Below, piece after piece: positions 48,848 to 59,675 of a DNA stretch of 64,000 bases. Source of the stretch: Colletotrichum lupini (Eukaryota; Ascomycota; Sordariomycetes; Glomerellales; Glomerellaceae). Every line of letters begins with the position of its first letter. The stretch's first letter is position 1. Location: the NCBI RefSeq assembly GCF_023278565.1, contig NC_064680.1:2046001-2110000 (forward strand), written 5' to 3'. The notes below the pieces were generated by a model, which was given only the letters and a program-made list of their open reading frames with translations, ran no database searches and was not told the DNA's origin. Both the position numbers and the translations under genes were made by a program.

Positions 48848-51800
48848 ATGTCAAACGATCCCTCCGTGAGGCGCATCTTGCCTCAGAGCTCCCAGATGGG
48901 CAGCTTCTCTTTTGCGCCGCAGCAGTTCCCTCAACGGGAAACCCAAAAGAGTGCGCCATCCACCTCCACCTCTACCGCCCTCCGCTCCGGTTTGCCCACA
49001 ACGTCTTGTCTAACCAAATGTGCCTTTCTGTAGATTATGTCTTCGTGGATGAACACAATCGCCATAAGCGATTGAAGGGTATGCTCACTTTCCCTTGGAC
49101 AAATGATTTATGCGGGCAGTCTAGCTAAACTGATGAAATCAAGTGATGAGAGCTTGTGAAGGATGCAGAAGAAGAAAGATCAAGTGCGATGCGGCCACAA
49201 CGAACACCTGGCCCTGCTCGGCGTGTATCAGACTCAAGCTCCATTGTGTGCGCCCCAATGGCCAGTACGATGGCACCTCGACCGACGCCTATGAGCCGGT
49301 CGGGGATGAGTTCGCTGCCGCCTCATCGCAACTGCAGAACAGCTTCCGCCAGCAAGTTCCTATGCAGCAACAGTCCATGATGGCAGGGGCCCAGAAGCCC
49401 AACCCTTCGATGTATGCTGCACAGGGCGCATATTCAGATCCCAACGTCTTTCCACCCGTCCACTACTCCGACCAGCAGGTCCATCAACATAACATGCACT
49501 ACACCACGGTTTCTCCTTCTTCCTCTATGATGGAGCAGCCTTACACCGGTCACAACGTATTTCCAACGCCGCCTCTCCAGCAGAGTCAACGCCCAGATTC
49601 CCCTCCCGACACCTACTCCAATGACGGTTCCTACCAGCAATCAGATCTTGCTGATCTTCTGGGCTCCCTGAAGGTCAACGAAGCTGGAACAGGTAGGCCC
49701 TCTCTCGCAGCTTTCCGTACGTAGTAGAGTTACTGACGCGTAATACAGCGCCGTACTTGAGGAACAAGGCCTCTTTTCTGCATGATGAGGAGCCCGCCGT
49801 TGAGGATGAGGAGTACAAGACTCCTCTTCCGCCAATTATCACCGGACCAGGCCTCAAGATTCGCATCCCACCTGAACTAATGCCGGATGACGAGACGGTC
49901 ATGCACTACTTTGATCTCTTCTTCAGCCACGTGCATCCCTACGTGCCTGTTCTCAGCAAAAGTGTCTTCTATCACCAGTGGAATACGAACAGAGAATCCG
50001 TATCGCCTCTCATTCTCGAAGCTCTTTTCGCCATGGGTGGAAGACTAGCCGACGACCCTGCCCAAGGGCAGCAGTGGCTCGCTTTGGCAACAAGTATGAA
50101 AACACTCGTCAGCTGGATAGGCAAAGGCTAACAACCATGACAGAGCACGCCGACTCTTTCATGGACGTACCGAGGCTGAGCACTTTGCAAGCCCTGCTCC
50201 TCATCCTGAAAGCTCGGGAGGCAGCACCAAAGCGTGGTTACTACTACCGCTCGTGGATGACGATTGTCCAGTGCGTTCAGATGGGTAAGGATCTTGGTCT
50301 GGACGAGCACTACACGGATCATCAAGCGGGAAGGCCGTGTGGCTCTTCTCCCTTGGATTGTCAGATGAAGAGTCGAATCTGGCAGTCTATCTTTGTGTGC
50401 GAAACCATGATTGGTTCTCCCCAAGGTTGGCACCTGGTCTTTCTCGACGTTTTGTGAGATTTTGCTAATTCCCTTAGGCCGTACTGATCTCGCCGTGGAG
50501 CTGGATTCCATCGATTTCAGCGTCCCACGCCCAATCCCTGGAGGCGACGACTCTGAGTACCACATCACCCGTAACTTCACCTATTTCGCACGAATTGTCC
50601 GCAACGTCAGCCGCATGAACACGGCCTATGGCCATCTCAAGAAGAAGAAGACGAAGGATTGGGGCGTCGATCCCGAGTTTGTGCAGCTCAACCCGGCCTT
50701 GAATGCCTGGTTGAATGATCTTCCAGCGGATTTGTCGGTTACTTTCCCGCCCGACGGCTCGCCGCCATGGCTTTCGTCACCTTACATCGGCAACCTGCAT
50801 TCCTACTACTATCTAACCCTGATTCTGCTTCATCGACCGCAGCTGAATTTCCTGGACCCGAACGCGCAAGATGGACAATGGAAACAGCACATGATGATCT
50901 GCTACTCTTCTGCCAAGGCTCTATGCCGGCTCCAGGAGGCTGTTTTGAATTCATTCGGATTCCCTGGACTGCAGTGTATGCTTCGTGGGTTCAGCTTCAC
51001 CGTCTACTGTGGACTGTGTTGCATTGTACTCCATCTGGTGGGTTATGATCTGCGATTCCCCGTTACTGGCTCTCTAACTTTTATGGTACACAGGTGGCCG
51101 TCGTCTCCCCAGACCCTGATCTGAACACTGATGCGAGAGAGTTCTTCACGAGACACATGCGAGTGCTCGAAAGGGTCATGTCGGTTTGGCCGATGGCCGA
51201 CCTGCAGAAGCAAGTCGACGCGGTGCGCGAAGCGTTTTCTGCTGACGTCAGGAAACCCTTTGTCCTCAAGCCCAGCTTCCCTTACGGCAGCCCCCAATCA
51301 TCCAACCATTCCAGTCCTCCAAGGGGTTACAGGCCGGGTATGGCACGCACTGCTTCCTTGGACCACCAGTTGGACACGCAGAACCTTCAACACTCCCAAG
51401 TCAGTTATACCAGCCACCCCATCACACCTCCTATTTCTGCCGGACCTGTGGATACCAAGAGTGACTCGCCTGCTATACAGTCACTCGTCATGATGGCAAG
51501 TCAAGGTTCCCAAGCGCCGGGAATGCAGCAAGCCATGTCGTTGTCGGATGCGCCAGCGTGGAATCCCGCACGTATTTTTGAGTAAGTTGTTGTCGACAAT
51601 CACATACTTCAACGAAGGCACCCGCTAATACATGTCTACAGACAATGGAACACGTCTTTCGGTACGCCTCAGGTCCAACCACAGCCTTCGACGCTGCCTC
51701 CCCAGTCCAATTCGCTTAGTGTTTCTCCGTCTTCAGGTGCACCCGAAGCCCCGTCTCTCCAAGACATTCAGGCTGTCAATGCTACTCTCCCAGTGGCCTC

Positions 51801-51951
51801 TCAACAGTTGGCGCAACAATACTCTGCAGCCCCCGTGCAGACTTTTGTCTCGCCGGCGATGTGGCAGGAGTCCGTGGCCAGTGTCTACGAAGGCGGTCTC
51901 AAGCGGGCCTGGGATTACGATGGCAGTGGTCCTATGATGAAACGGCGATGA
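48848..51951 (+). CDS. Zn(II)2Cys6 fungal transcription factor
   Basis: Eight exons join in phase: 48848-48989, 49034-49078, 49144-49692, 49749-50093, 50144-50425, 50478-51037, 51094-51581 and 51642-51951, giving about 906 residues. The start MSNDPSVRRILPQ leads to a basic lead-in (DEHNRHKRLKV) and the binuclear zinc cluster with Cys67, 70, 77, 87, 90 and 97 (CEGCRRRKIKC, then CSACIRLKLHC; spacing CX2CX6CX9CX2CX6C). A Gln/Ser/Pro-rich linker follows. A fungal-specific regulatory domain starts near residue 260 (VMHYFDLFFSHVHPYVPVL) and includes WQSIFVCETMIGSPQGR. The C terminus is disordered and ends DYDGSGPMMKRR. I cannot assign a regulon or name. The very long upstream region suggests complex control of the gene. 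Confidence 0.92.
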
Positions 51952-54900
51952 GCCATTTCCAAATTGATTTTTGCAAAGCTACCTAACCTTCTTGTCGGCA
52001 ACATCTACGGGATGTTTTATACCTTTGGTATAGCGACGACGATTTACCGGTTCATAACAACACTTGCCAGCCTATGGGGTGCCTCCGCGAACCGCCTCTG
52101 GACCGACGAATAGGTGCCCCTTTCAGCTACAGCGATTCACGTACATATCTTGGATTTTCGCTTTCTACGGTCCTCGTTCGCCTTATACACGGTTTATTCT
52201 CGCGACGAAATACATGTACACGATTACGATGAAAATGAGGAGGAGGGGAACACAACGGAAGATCCATGTCGGGCGCCGGCGTCACTCATGCCCCTTCGGA
52301 AGCATGGCCCCCAGCCGGGAATGGGGCTCCCAAGAGGCTTTTGTTTTTTCGGGACGGTGCGAAGAAAGAGAGAGAGGGAAGGTTGGCGAAGCGGTGTCCT
52401 GGTCTGTATTTCTGGACTGTATTACTATATTTGGCATGTTGCCTCATGACGGAGCCAACGACGCGGCCCAATTTGGTTCGGCGTACGGACGGCGCTCACC
52501 CTGGCAACGCGAACGAGGAGTCCTGTTTGCTTACTATCACAATCATGGAAAGGCCCAAAAAAGTAACTGTAAGAGGAGAGAGAGAAGAGTTTCGTTGCTT
52601 CCATTGACTAGGACCGATCAATACGGACATGATACCACCTTGCGCGCGCATACAAATTCAAACCATCTAGCAATGTGAAGTGAATAAGACACCAGCAAAA
52701 CGAGAGGCAACCCGCAGAAACGGGCATTCGCTGTATCGTTTGCTTGGCAAGCAAGGAGTAAGACGTTTGGAAGGGGGGTGAGACGGGAAGTCGACAATGG
52801 GTAGATCTGGGTGTGGTGTATGTACGTGAGGTGCCCGAGGCGAGAGAGCTCCTACCGGGAAGTCCCCAAAGCGGTCGCAAAGTCTCGCGATTGAACGAGT
52901 TGATTGGCCACGGCATCTGATGTTGACATGTTCACAGGGTTCATTCAGCCGCACGTTGAGCAAGACGCCCACCCCCAAATACACTTTGCATAAGCAGATG
53001 GTCTCAACTTCCTTTCCAGAAAAAAAAACAAGACGTTTTTCCCCTATACGCGGGTACGCAACACTCATACACCCACACACCACACACACCTCTAAGCTAT
53101 CAGAGGGCGAGTAAAAAGGGAACCTCCACTGGAAACAACGTTGAGCCTTGACGGGGCAAACGGGCTGACCGACAGGTTTGAAGGTGAAGCCAAGGTACGG
53201 AGTGTATATTGTCTCGGCGGTCGGCAAAAGCGTTTCTTTTGTCTTTTTTTTTTGAGGCTACACAGCGGGGTGGTAGGTATACCTACTTACGTGATACGTC
53301 TGACCTCGCTTATACAGCAACAGCTACCTAGTACTTACGACTGCCCGTTTTATCCCACACGAAAAAAAGTATTTACACTGTCGTCCTCGGCTGTTCCGTC
53401 GGCCTCCCCCGTACCCCGTAGAGCAAGCCGCACCGCAGACGGAGCCTGGAGATGGAGAAGAAGAGCGACGCAACGGCGCGGAAGCCGGGAGTCGGATGTC
53501 GGGGCATCTGTTCGGAAAGCTCTGGGTATGTAGTTTCGAGCCTCTTTTGATCGGCGAGAGAAAGTGTGGGGAGCAGTGACATTCAACGGGGGGACCCTTG
53601 AGCCAGGAGCCAGGACCCAGGGCCCAAGGGAGGAAGAGCATCGCTTGGAAACTTCAATGTGGTGAGACGGTTGAGTCGCAAGCTTACATCACCGCTGACG
53701 AAAACCGCATAATTTAGCTTCTTCTCGTCGTCTTCCCCTTCTGCTTCTGCTTCGCTTCGCAATGACGACGATTGCCGCTGTGGTTTGCCGTTGGTAGCAA
53801 TGAGCGATTGCCGGTTAGGTAAGGCAGTGTAGGGTTCGGCGACGGGTCCGGGGGGGTGTGTTCCTTTACCGAGTACACGCAGGAGGGAAAGGTTAAATTT
53901 AACACGCAAAAAGTGATGGGCAGGGTCGAGAACAGTCCATGTTCGTCACTCATTCGAATGACGGGGGACAGGGAACGAGGACGGTGAGTTCAAGAATTTG
54001 AAGAGTCCTTGGAGAGAGACATCGCGTGGGTACGTGTACCAGATCGGCCGAGGAGTTGGGTTCACTGCAGTCTGCACCGCGCTGGCATATGCATGGGTGG
54101 GTAGGTACTGAGTAGGGGCATGTAGTTATCTGTGCCTCGTGTTTCGCGGCCAGGACCGGGTTCGTTCGGGTCGGGTTCGATGAACTCTCCCAAAGTGATG
54201 GATGGGATGGATGGCAGCAAGCGGCGGGAAGCAAAAGAGATGTTTGGAGATGTTGGAGATTTGCCCTTGCCATACCTACCTACATCAAGTATGCAGTACG
54301 GAGTGCGGGAGCGAGTATCGTTGCAACCCCTTTGCCTAGGCCAAGGGTGACGTTGTTTCGAGATAAGGTCGCCATTAGAGTTTGGCATTGGCACGTTTTT
54401 TTCTAACATTTGCAACGATGGTCGCCTACGAGTACCTAGTGTACCAAACCCCGTAAGGTAGTCTCTTTCTTTTGGCCGCGCAACGGCGGCCAGACCGGGT
54501 TCCTGTATCGCCGATGTAAGGTGCGAAATGCGCGGGAAAGTTGACGCAAGAATATGCGTGGCGTGCAGCGGTGAGGGGGGGGTTTGAATCCCTCTGAGAA
54601 GAGGGGTGTGCAAACTGCAAAGGGCTGGATGAAGAGAGGGGGGGGGAAGGACATTCCAAGGATGTGTGGATGTCCATCTCACATGCATACCATCTGTGAT
54701 CTGGGACATGCAGGTCCAATAGACTCGAATCTTGCTTCCATTTTTCATCGCATCTTTTTTTTTCAATGTAAGGTAGGTAGACTGGGGAGGAGGATCCTCA
54801 TAGTCCACGGGTTTCCCCGCTTTTGTCTTTTCCGTCTCATGTTTTTTTTGACTGCGTACGCTCACACTTTCTTGTTGGGATTGAGGTTTCTCGGCGTGGC

Positions 54901-54998
54901 CGACGGTCAAGCTTGGTGATGTCGTTTTGGAATGCGTGCTTGCATCCTTTTGACGTGCGTCTTGTTGTTTCGGACTTTAAACATTGAAAGCGATGTTG

Positions 54999-55010
54999 CC
55001 CCCCCCCCCC
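54999..55010. repeat. C12 homopolymer
   Basis: Twelve consecutive C, followed by TCCTTCCCTCCCTC. Confidence 0.8.
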
Positions 55011-55620
55011 TCCTTCCCTCCCTCATGGGCTTTGCAAAACATGACACAAGCATAATGGCAAGTCACTCGAAGGTACGGTAGAGTTCCAAGACACAATTTC
55101 ATCTCTACTATTGAGTCCCGATTTGCTTTACGGGTAGATTCGTGACTTACCCGGGCGTTGACAACCCGGTCTCCGAGTGCACACGTACTTGCATCGGGAT
55201 GATAGGGTTGATCATTATGCGCTCTTCCTCATTCGCCTTTTGAATTTCAACATATTTTTGCAGTATGGTACCAGATGCGACTGCCGGGTGCCGAGTTTCA
55301 AGGGTGAAGGAAAGGTTGCTCTTTCTCACAGGTAGAAGTACACGGTGAGGCAGCGATAATGAGGCATCAGCAATTCTAGAGATATGGGTGACTTATTGGT
55401 TCCCGGGGGGCGGTGGACGTACGTACTGGCTACCTACCTTCCATCCCACTGGCACCAACATAGAAGAGGGGGAGGGTGTGTGAGATTGTGTACGACGGAA
55501 TGACTTCGGAGTTTAGTGGTAGGTGTATTTCGGGTTTTTACTCGGCGCCCGGATACAAATGGGTGTGGTGAGGTAACAGGTGCGGAGGCCGTCTTCCGGC
55601 GGCGGATGACGGCGACGGCG

Positions 55621-55647
55621 ACGGACAGACGGACGGACGGACGGAGG
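55621..55647. repeat. GGAC tetranucleotide repeat
   Basis: About six GGAC/GGAG units in tandem, in non-coding DNA. Confidence 0.75.
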
Positions 55648-55728
55648 TGGCCGAAGAGGGAGGGCAGAGAGGAGCAAAGCCAACCAGCGTATTGTAGAGA
55701 AACGGATTCCTCGCCGTGAGTTTCCCAG

Positions 55729-55746
55729 TGGTGGTGGTGGTGGTGA
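55729..55746. repeat. GTG trinucleotide repeat
   Basis: Six GTG units in tandem, in non-coding DNA. Confidence 0.75.
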
Positions 55747-56661
55747 CGGCTGGAAATGGGGCTTTGGGGCTGAACTGTGGCCCCGGCAGACGCAGAGTCA
55801 GCTCGTTTTCGTTATTAGCCTCGGTTTGTGAGTGTGTTGGTTCTAGACCCTTTCGCAGCATGGTTATGGTTACATCTCTCCCCTCATGTTTCCTGACAAC
55901 CAACAAGCCAACATTTTCACACTCTACACGAGAAAAGCCCCTGGTTTGGGACCGAGTTGGAGGGGCAAGTGGGAAGAGTATTGGACGAGGAAGGCAACTT
56001 GGACATCCCGAGGTTGTCAGCGTCGAAAAACGTGCGATGGCGATTGCTTCCCGGAACATGGTTCAACCTAGGTAGAGCACTCTCTTTTTTTTCGCCTCTT
56101 ATATGGGCAAAGTACGAATACCCTCCACCACGTTATGGAACATGCTACGATGATTCGATCCTACCCTTACCGTTAGACGGGGTCCAAAATAGCTCTCCTA
56201 TTGCGACTTAAGTCCTTGACTCGATCAGCAGCTTTTAGACTGTGGCGAAATCGAATGACTAGTGGCAGTGCGTCTGCGCCAGGGAAGGGGTGAGGCATCA
56301 CCTGTAACTTTTTTTGTTGTTGTTTGATAGTATACAAATCGATGTTGTTTGTCTCCCGGCATCAATACCGAACGTGATGCTTTGCCACTCGTGATGAATA
56401 CCGGAATCCCCGCGTGGGCTTCCGATCATCCACGCCTCCACCCTCAGGGGCACACCCTCTTCTAGATAGATAATCTGACAACGCAGAGAGCGCCGTACAC
56501 GACTAGCAGAACGTGCGTATGTACACTTTCGCCCTCTCTCGGTCTTGCTTGAATCGTACAATGCTACCGTCACCCTGACCGGCACTTCTCTCTCCTTGAC
56601 TCAAGAGTCTCGAATACATGGTGGGACGCGCTTGGCAAACCGGCCAACCCTTTCGCCCTGC

Positions 56662-57787
56662 TCACTTGCGCTTACCCAGCGACTCGCGCACAATATTCCA
56701 CACCCACCCATCGTTAACGCCATGACTAGCGCCCTTGCCGCCGCCGCTGCTACCACTGCTGCTCGCCTTCCCGCCCGCCTCAACGCTGTTGATACCAAAC
56801 TGGCCGACGGGGCGGTAGTGATACCACCTCCGCTTCGCCATCAGCGCCGAGACGTCCTTGGTGTGCGTGACGATGCCGAGGCGCGTGGCCAAGGGCCCGC
56901 TGTCCGCGGCCACGGGACGGAGCTCGGCGGCCGTGACGGCCGTGAGACGGGGACGGGTGGCGAGGCCCATTGTGCCGATCTCGAGTTGAGCTGTGGGCGG
57001 GAGGGTGCGGACGTAGCGTTCTAGGAGGGCGCGGGATTGGCGCGCGTAGGGGGGCAGGCGGAGGTAGATGTAGGTTACGAAGGGGGCCGAGGTGTAGGCT
57101 ACGAAGAGGAAGGGGATGATGCCGCAGGCGGCCACTGGATCGGGTGTTAGTATTTGTGCGATGGTTTATGGGATGCGAGAATGGTTTGGAAATAGCAGAT
57201 GCTGCGAGGTTTGTGTAGCAAAGGGGGAGGTTATGAGGAGGAGAATAGGGAATGATGGGATGGGAATGCAGCCAACGTGTGAGTGAGATATGAGGTGAGA
57301 AGCTTACATCCCGCTGCCTCAGTAAGCGTCTTATCTTCGGCGCGGACGTAGCTGGGAGCAGCTACGAAGCAGAAGAAGACGCATGAGAAGACGGTGGTGA
57401 TTTTCCAAAAGGCCAGAAAGGCCGTCCGACCGGTGCCGGCGTGGTAGATGAGTAGTCGCTCCGGCAGTTCTGGTAGGTCACCGTTAGCTTTGTGTGCAGA
57501 GACAGTGAGATGAAGTATGGATGGGTCTACTACTCACGTGGGTTCCCGGCCCGGGGACCGGCAGAGCCTCCGGCGCCGGCTGAGTTCGGCTTCGGTGGTG
57601 TGGTGACGGCCCGGGGGGCGGTGGTCGGCGGCGGTGGTGCGGAGGCAAAGGGCCGTCTCAGGCTACATTGCTGGTTCTGAAGAAGAGATTTCCGGAGGGT
57701 AGGACGGAGAGCGCATTGGCGTATCGTGGGGAGGATTCGGATCGTTTGTGGGGGTTGCCGTATGAAGGCGAGCCGCAGTAGGGACAT
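56662..57787 (-). CDS. Mitochondrial TMEM70/TMEM223-like membrane protein
   Basis: Three exons join in phase on the minus strand: 57787-57538, 57469-57308 and 57134-56662, giving 294 residues. The first 50 residues are rich in Arg, Leu and Ser with no acids (MSLLRLAFIRQPPQTIRILP, then LRRPFASA), as in a mitochondrial presequence. A Pro/Ala linker follows. The conserved core begins QLPERLLIYHAGTGRTAFLA and contains two predicted membrane segments: KITTVFSCVFFCFVAAPSYV, and a second around CGIIPFLFVAYTSAPFVTYI. This double-helix layout after a LIYHAGTGRT motif matches my knowledge of the TMEM70/TMEM186/TMEM223 family of inner-membrane assembly factors. The second half is soluble, with a Ser/Gly-rich stretch near the end. 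The family call is moderately sure; the specific role is unknown. Confidence 0.72.
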
Positions 57788-58255
57788 TGTGAGGTTGTCC
57801 AAAGGGAAAAGGGGAAGAGTGAGTGAGTGAGTGAAATGGGTGGATTAGGGAGAGTGAGAGGTTGATGGTGAGATGAGAATGCTGAGGTCGGATGAGGTCA
57901 CTGCACGCATCTACCTTCCCTGGTACTAATTAATTTTTCCCCACGCGACGCGACTTGACTTAATCGGTATCCAGCGCCCGGATGGTGTACGACATTTCAA
58001 CATCGCCGAAATTCATGAGGATAACGATTAATCGTCACGAGCTGCAATTGGCATGAATTTTGTTTCTTCTTATTTGATTGACTCTCGGGAACAAGTTGGC
58101 TATGCTAGGTTAAATGATTGACGTGACTGAAGACCGCTACTATGGGAATCCAACCTGGAAACCCTGCCAGATTCCCTACTAGCTAACAGAGCACCAAACA
58201 GCACCTCATCGTCTCAAAGCCGGTGATCCCGCGCCGAACCCCGCCGCCCTTCAAG
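57788..58255. other. Intergenic, tandem minus-strand genes
   Basis: Promoter of the membrane-protein gene and 3' region of the next gene. It contains a GAGT repeat near 57820-57837; nothing else stands out. Confidence 0.5.
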
Positions 58256-59092
58256 TCAGACAATGTTCTTCTGAAGCCACTCCTTCCACTGGTCAAGCGT
58301 CCAGCCGGAGCTGATCTCGTTGTTCGGGTACCCGTCAAACAGCACCGTGGGGCTGACGTGCACGCCCGTCAACCGCGCGAGCTTGATGAGCACCTTGAAG
58401 TCGTTGGTCACGCCGTTGCCGACGTTGAGCGCGCCCTCGGCGTCGGGCTTGTCCGAGACGACGAGCAGGTCCAGCACCGCCTTCTCGTCGACGCCCACGG
58501 AGCCCGCGAGCTTGGCGAGGCGCCTGTACGTCTCGTTGCGCGGCTCGTTGACGACGTTGGCGTCAAAGTAGTCCTTTTGCGCCTTGAAGAGGGCGTCGCT
58601 GTACGCCCAGAACTTGGCGGGCGCGGTCTTGACGACGGCCACGGCGGACTCGTGAACCAAGGTGCTCGAGGGGTGCCAGGGCTGGACCTGCTGACGGAAG
58701 ATGACCTCGAGGTTGGCGGCCCAGGCCGGGTTCGCGCGGATGGCGGGCACGACGGCGTTGTAAAATGTGTTGAATTGCTTGGCGGAGTAGGGGCAGACGT
58801 AGTCGAGGTAGAGCTCGATGGTGTGCGGCTGCGCGGGGACGCCGTCGGCCGAGGGCTTGGGTTCCGCTCCGAAGGTCAGCTTGTGAGCTGCGAATTTGGG
58901 CGGTACGGCCATTGCTGGTGATGTGTAGCGGAAACGGGATGTGGCGGTGGTGCTTATGTTGCGTTGGAGGCGGGCAGTGTTTCTACTGGTGAGTGGTATC
59001 GTCGAACTCGAGGATGGGATGAGTGGGAATAGAGACGACGCAAAGATTGGGCGTCGAGTCAGGTTTAATAACACGTTCGAGGGGAGCTTCAT
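58256..59092 (-). CDS. DsbA-fold thioredoxin-like protein with CPYS active site
   Basis: A single-exon frame of 278 residues runs from the ATG at 59092. The first 60 residues (MKLPSNVLLNLTRRPIFASS, then ARLQRNISTTATSRF) look like a mitochondrial presequence. A second in-frame ATG at 58912 (MAVPPKFAAHKL) would give a 218-residue cytosolic form. The mature part has the DsbA-like layout: strand HTIELYLDYVCPYSAKQF with the active site, an inserted helical domain (FWAYSDALFKAQKDYFDANV), and the cis-Pro region GVHVSPTVLFDGYPN. The second active-site Cys is replaced by Ser (CPYS), so it is not a classical dithiol oxidase. Monothiol or glutathione-linked chemistry is an inference. The two start codons suggest dual targeting, which is also inference. 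Confidence 0.8.
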   Translation of the reverse strand: MKLPSNVLLNLTRRPIFASSLFPLIPSSSSTIPLTSRNTARLQRNISTTATSRFRYTSPAMAVPPKFAAHKLTFGAEPKPSADGVPAQPHTIELYLDYVCPYSAKQFNTFYNAVVPAIRANPAWAANLEVIFRQQVQPWHPSSTLVHESAVAVVKTAPAKFWAYSDALFKAQKDYFDANVVNEPRNETYRRLAKLAGSVGVDEKAVLDLLVVSDKPDAEGALNVGNGVTNDFKVLIKLARLTGVHVSPTVLFDGYPNNEISSGWTLDQWKEWLQKNIV

Positions 59093-59675
59093 GGAGCTTT
59101 GTCTGGGGGATATGAGATACCTACAGGTGGCCCAGCAGCAGCAATACGGATACCTTACCTGACAGAAGTGGTGACGAAAGGCCCCCATTGGAGCAGGCGG
59201 CGGGGGCGGGGTAGCTTCCGGGTGTTGATAGAGCTCCTTGTCCACAGAGTAGCTGCCAATAGGTGAGGTTTTGCAATCATGATGCAAGCGCACGAAAGCT
59301 TTGCTGACTGAGCAACCTCGAAACTCACCATTAGCATCACGCAATTCTAGAGAATTCATGCGCTATCGTTCTGCGCCTCTTGGGCCTCGGCTTGGCTAGT
59401 CCTCTAAGTCTATCATTTGGAATATACAGCTACGGCTCCGAGCTGCCTTTCGGAGTATAGACTGGCCCCTTCAACACCAAGTACCGAGCTCCGGGACTAC
59501 CGGCCGGGCCCCTGCTGTCGGGTGCCCCACCGTGTGGCCCCGAACAATCTTGACAAATCCAACATCGGGGTCGGCTACACTCGACTACTAGTCACATACA
59601 CCGGAGCAATCAACAAGCCGACTGTGACCTTTGACATGCTTCGTTTACACTCTCATCAGCGGAACGATGACACTC
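59093..59675. other. Intergenic; promoter of the DsbA-fold gene
   Basis: A 583-bp spacer between two minus-strand genes. It holds TACGGATACCTTACCT at 59145-59160, 53 bases before the ATG of the downstream gene. The same 16-mer occurs at 48031-48046. Confidence 0.5.

Larger units (their letters stand above)
51952..56661. other. Intergenic 4.7 kb, convergent 3' ends
   Basis: No supported gene. A 282-codon frame (54062-54910, -) lacks any family feature and is spurious in my view. The interval holds a C12 run (54999-55010), a GGAC repeat (55621-55647), a GTG repeat (55729-55746) and two TACGGAGTG variants (53196-53204, 54297-54305). Confidence 0.5.

Noticed and set aside
54062..54910. 282-codon frame on the minus strand
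   Set aside because: It contains no recognisable domain, is rich in low-complexity Pro/Ser/His, overlaps frames on the other strand, and has no splice continuation. I treat it as chance.
58223..58921. 232-codon frame on the plus strand
   Set aside because: It is the antisense shadow of the DsbA-fold gene and has no family features.
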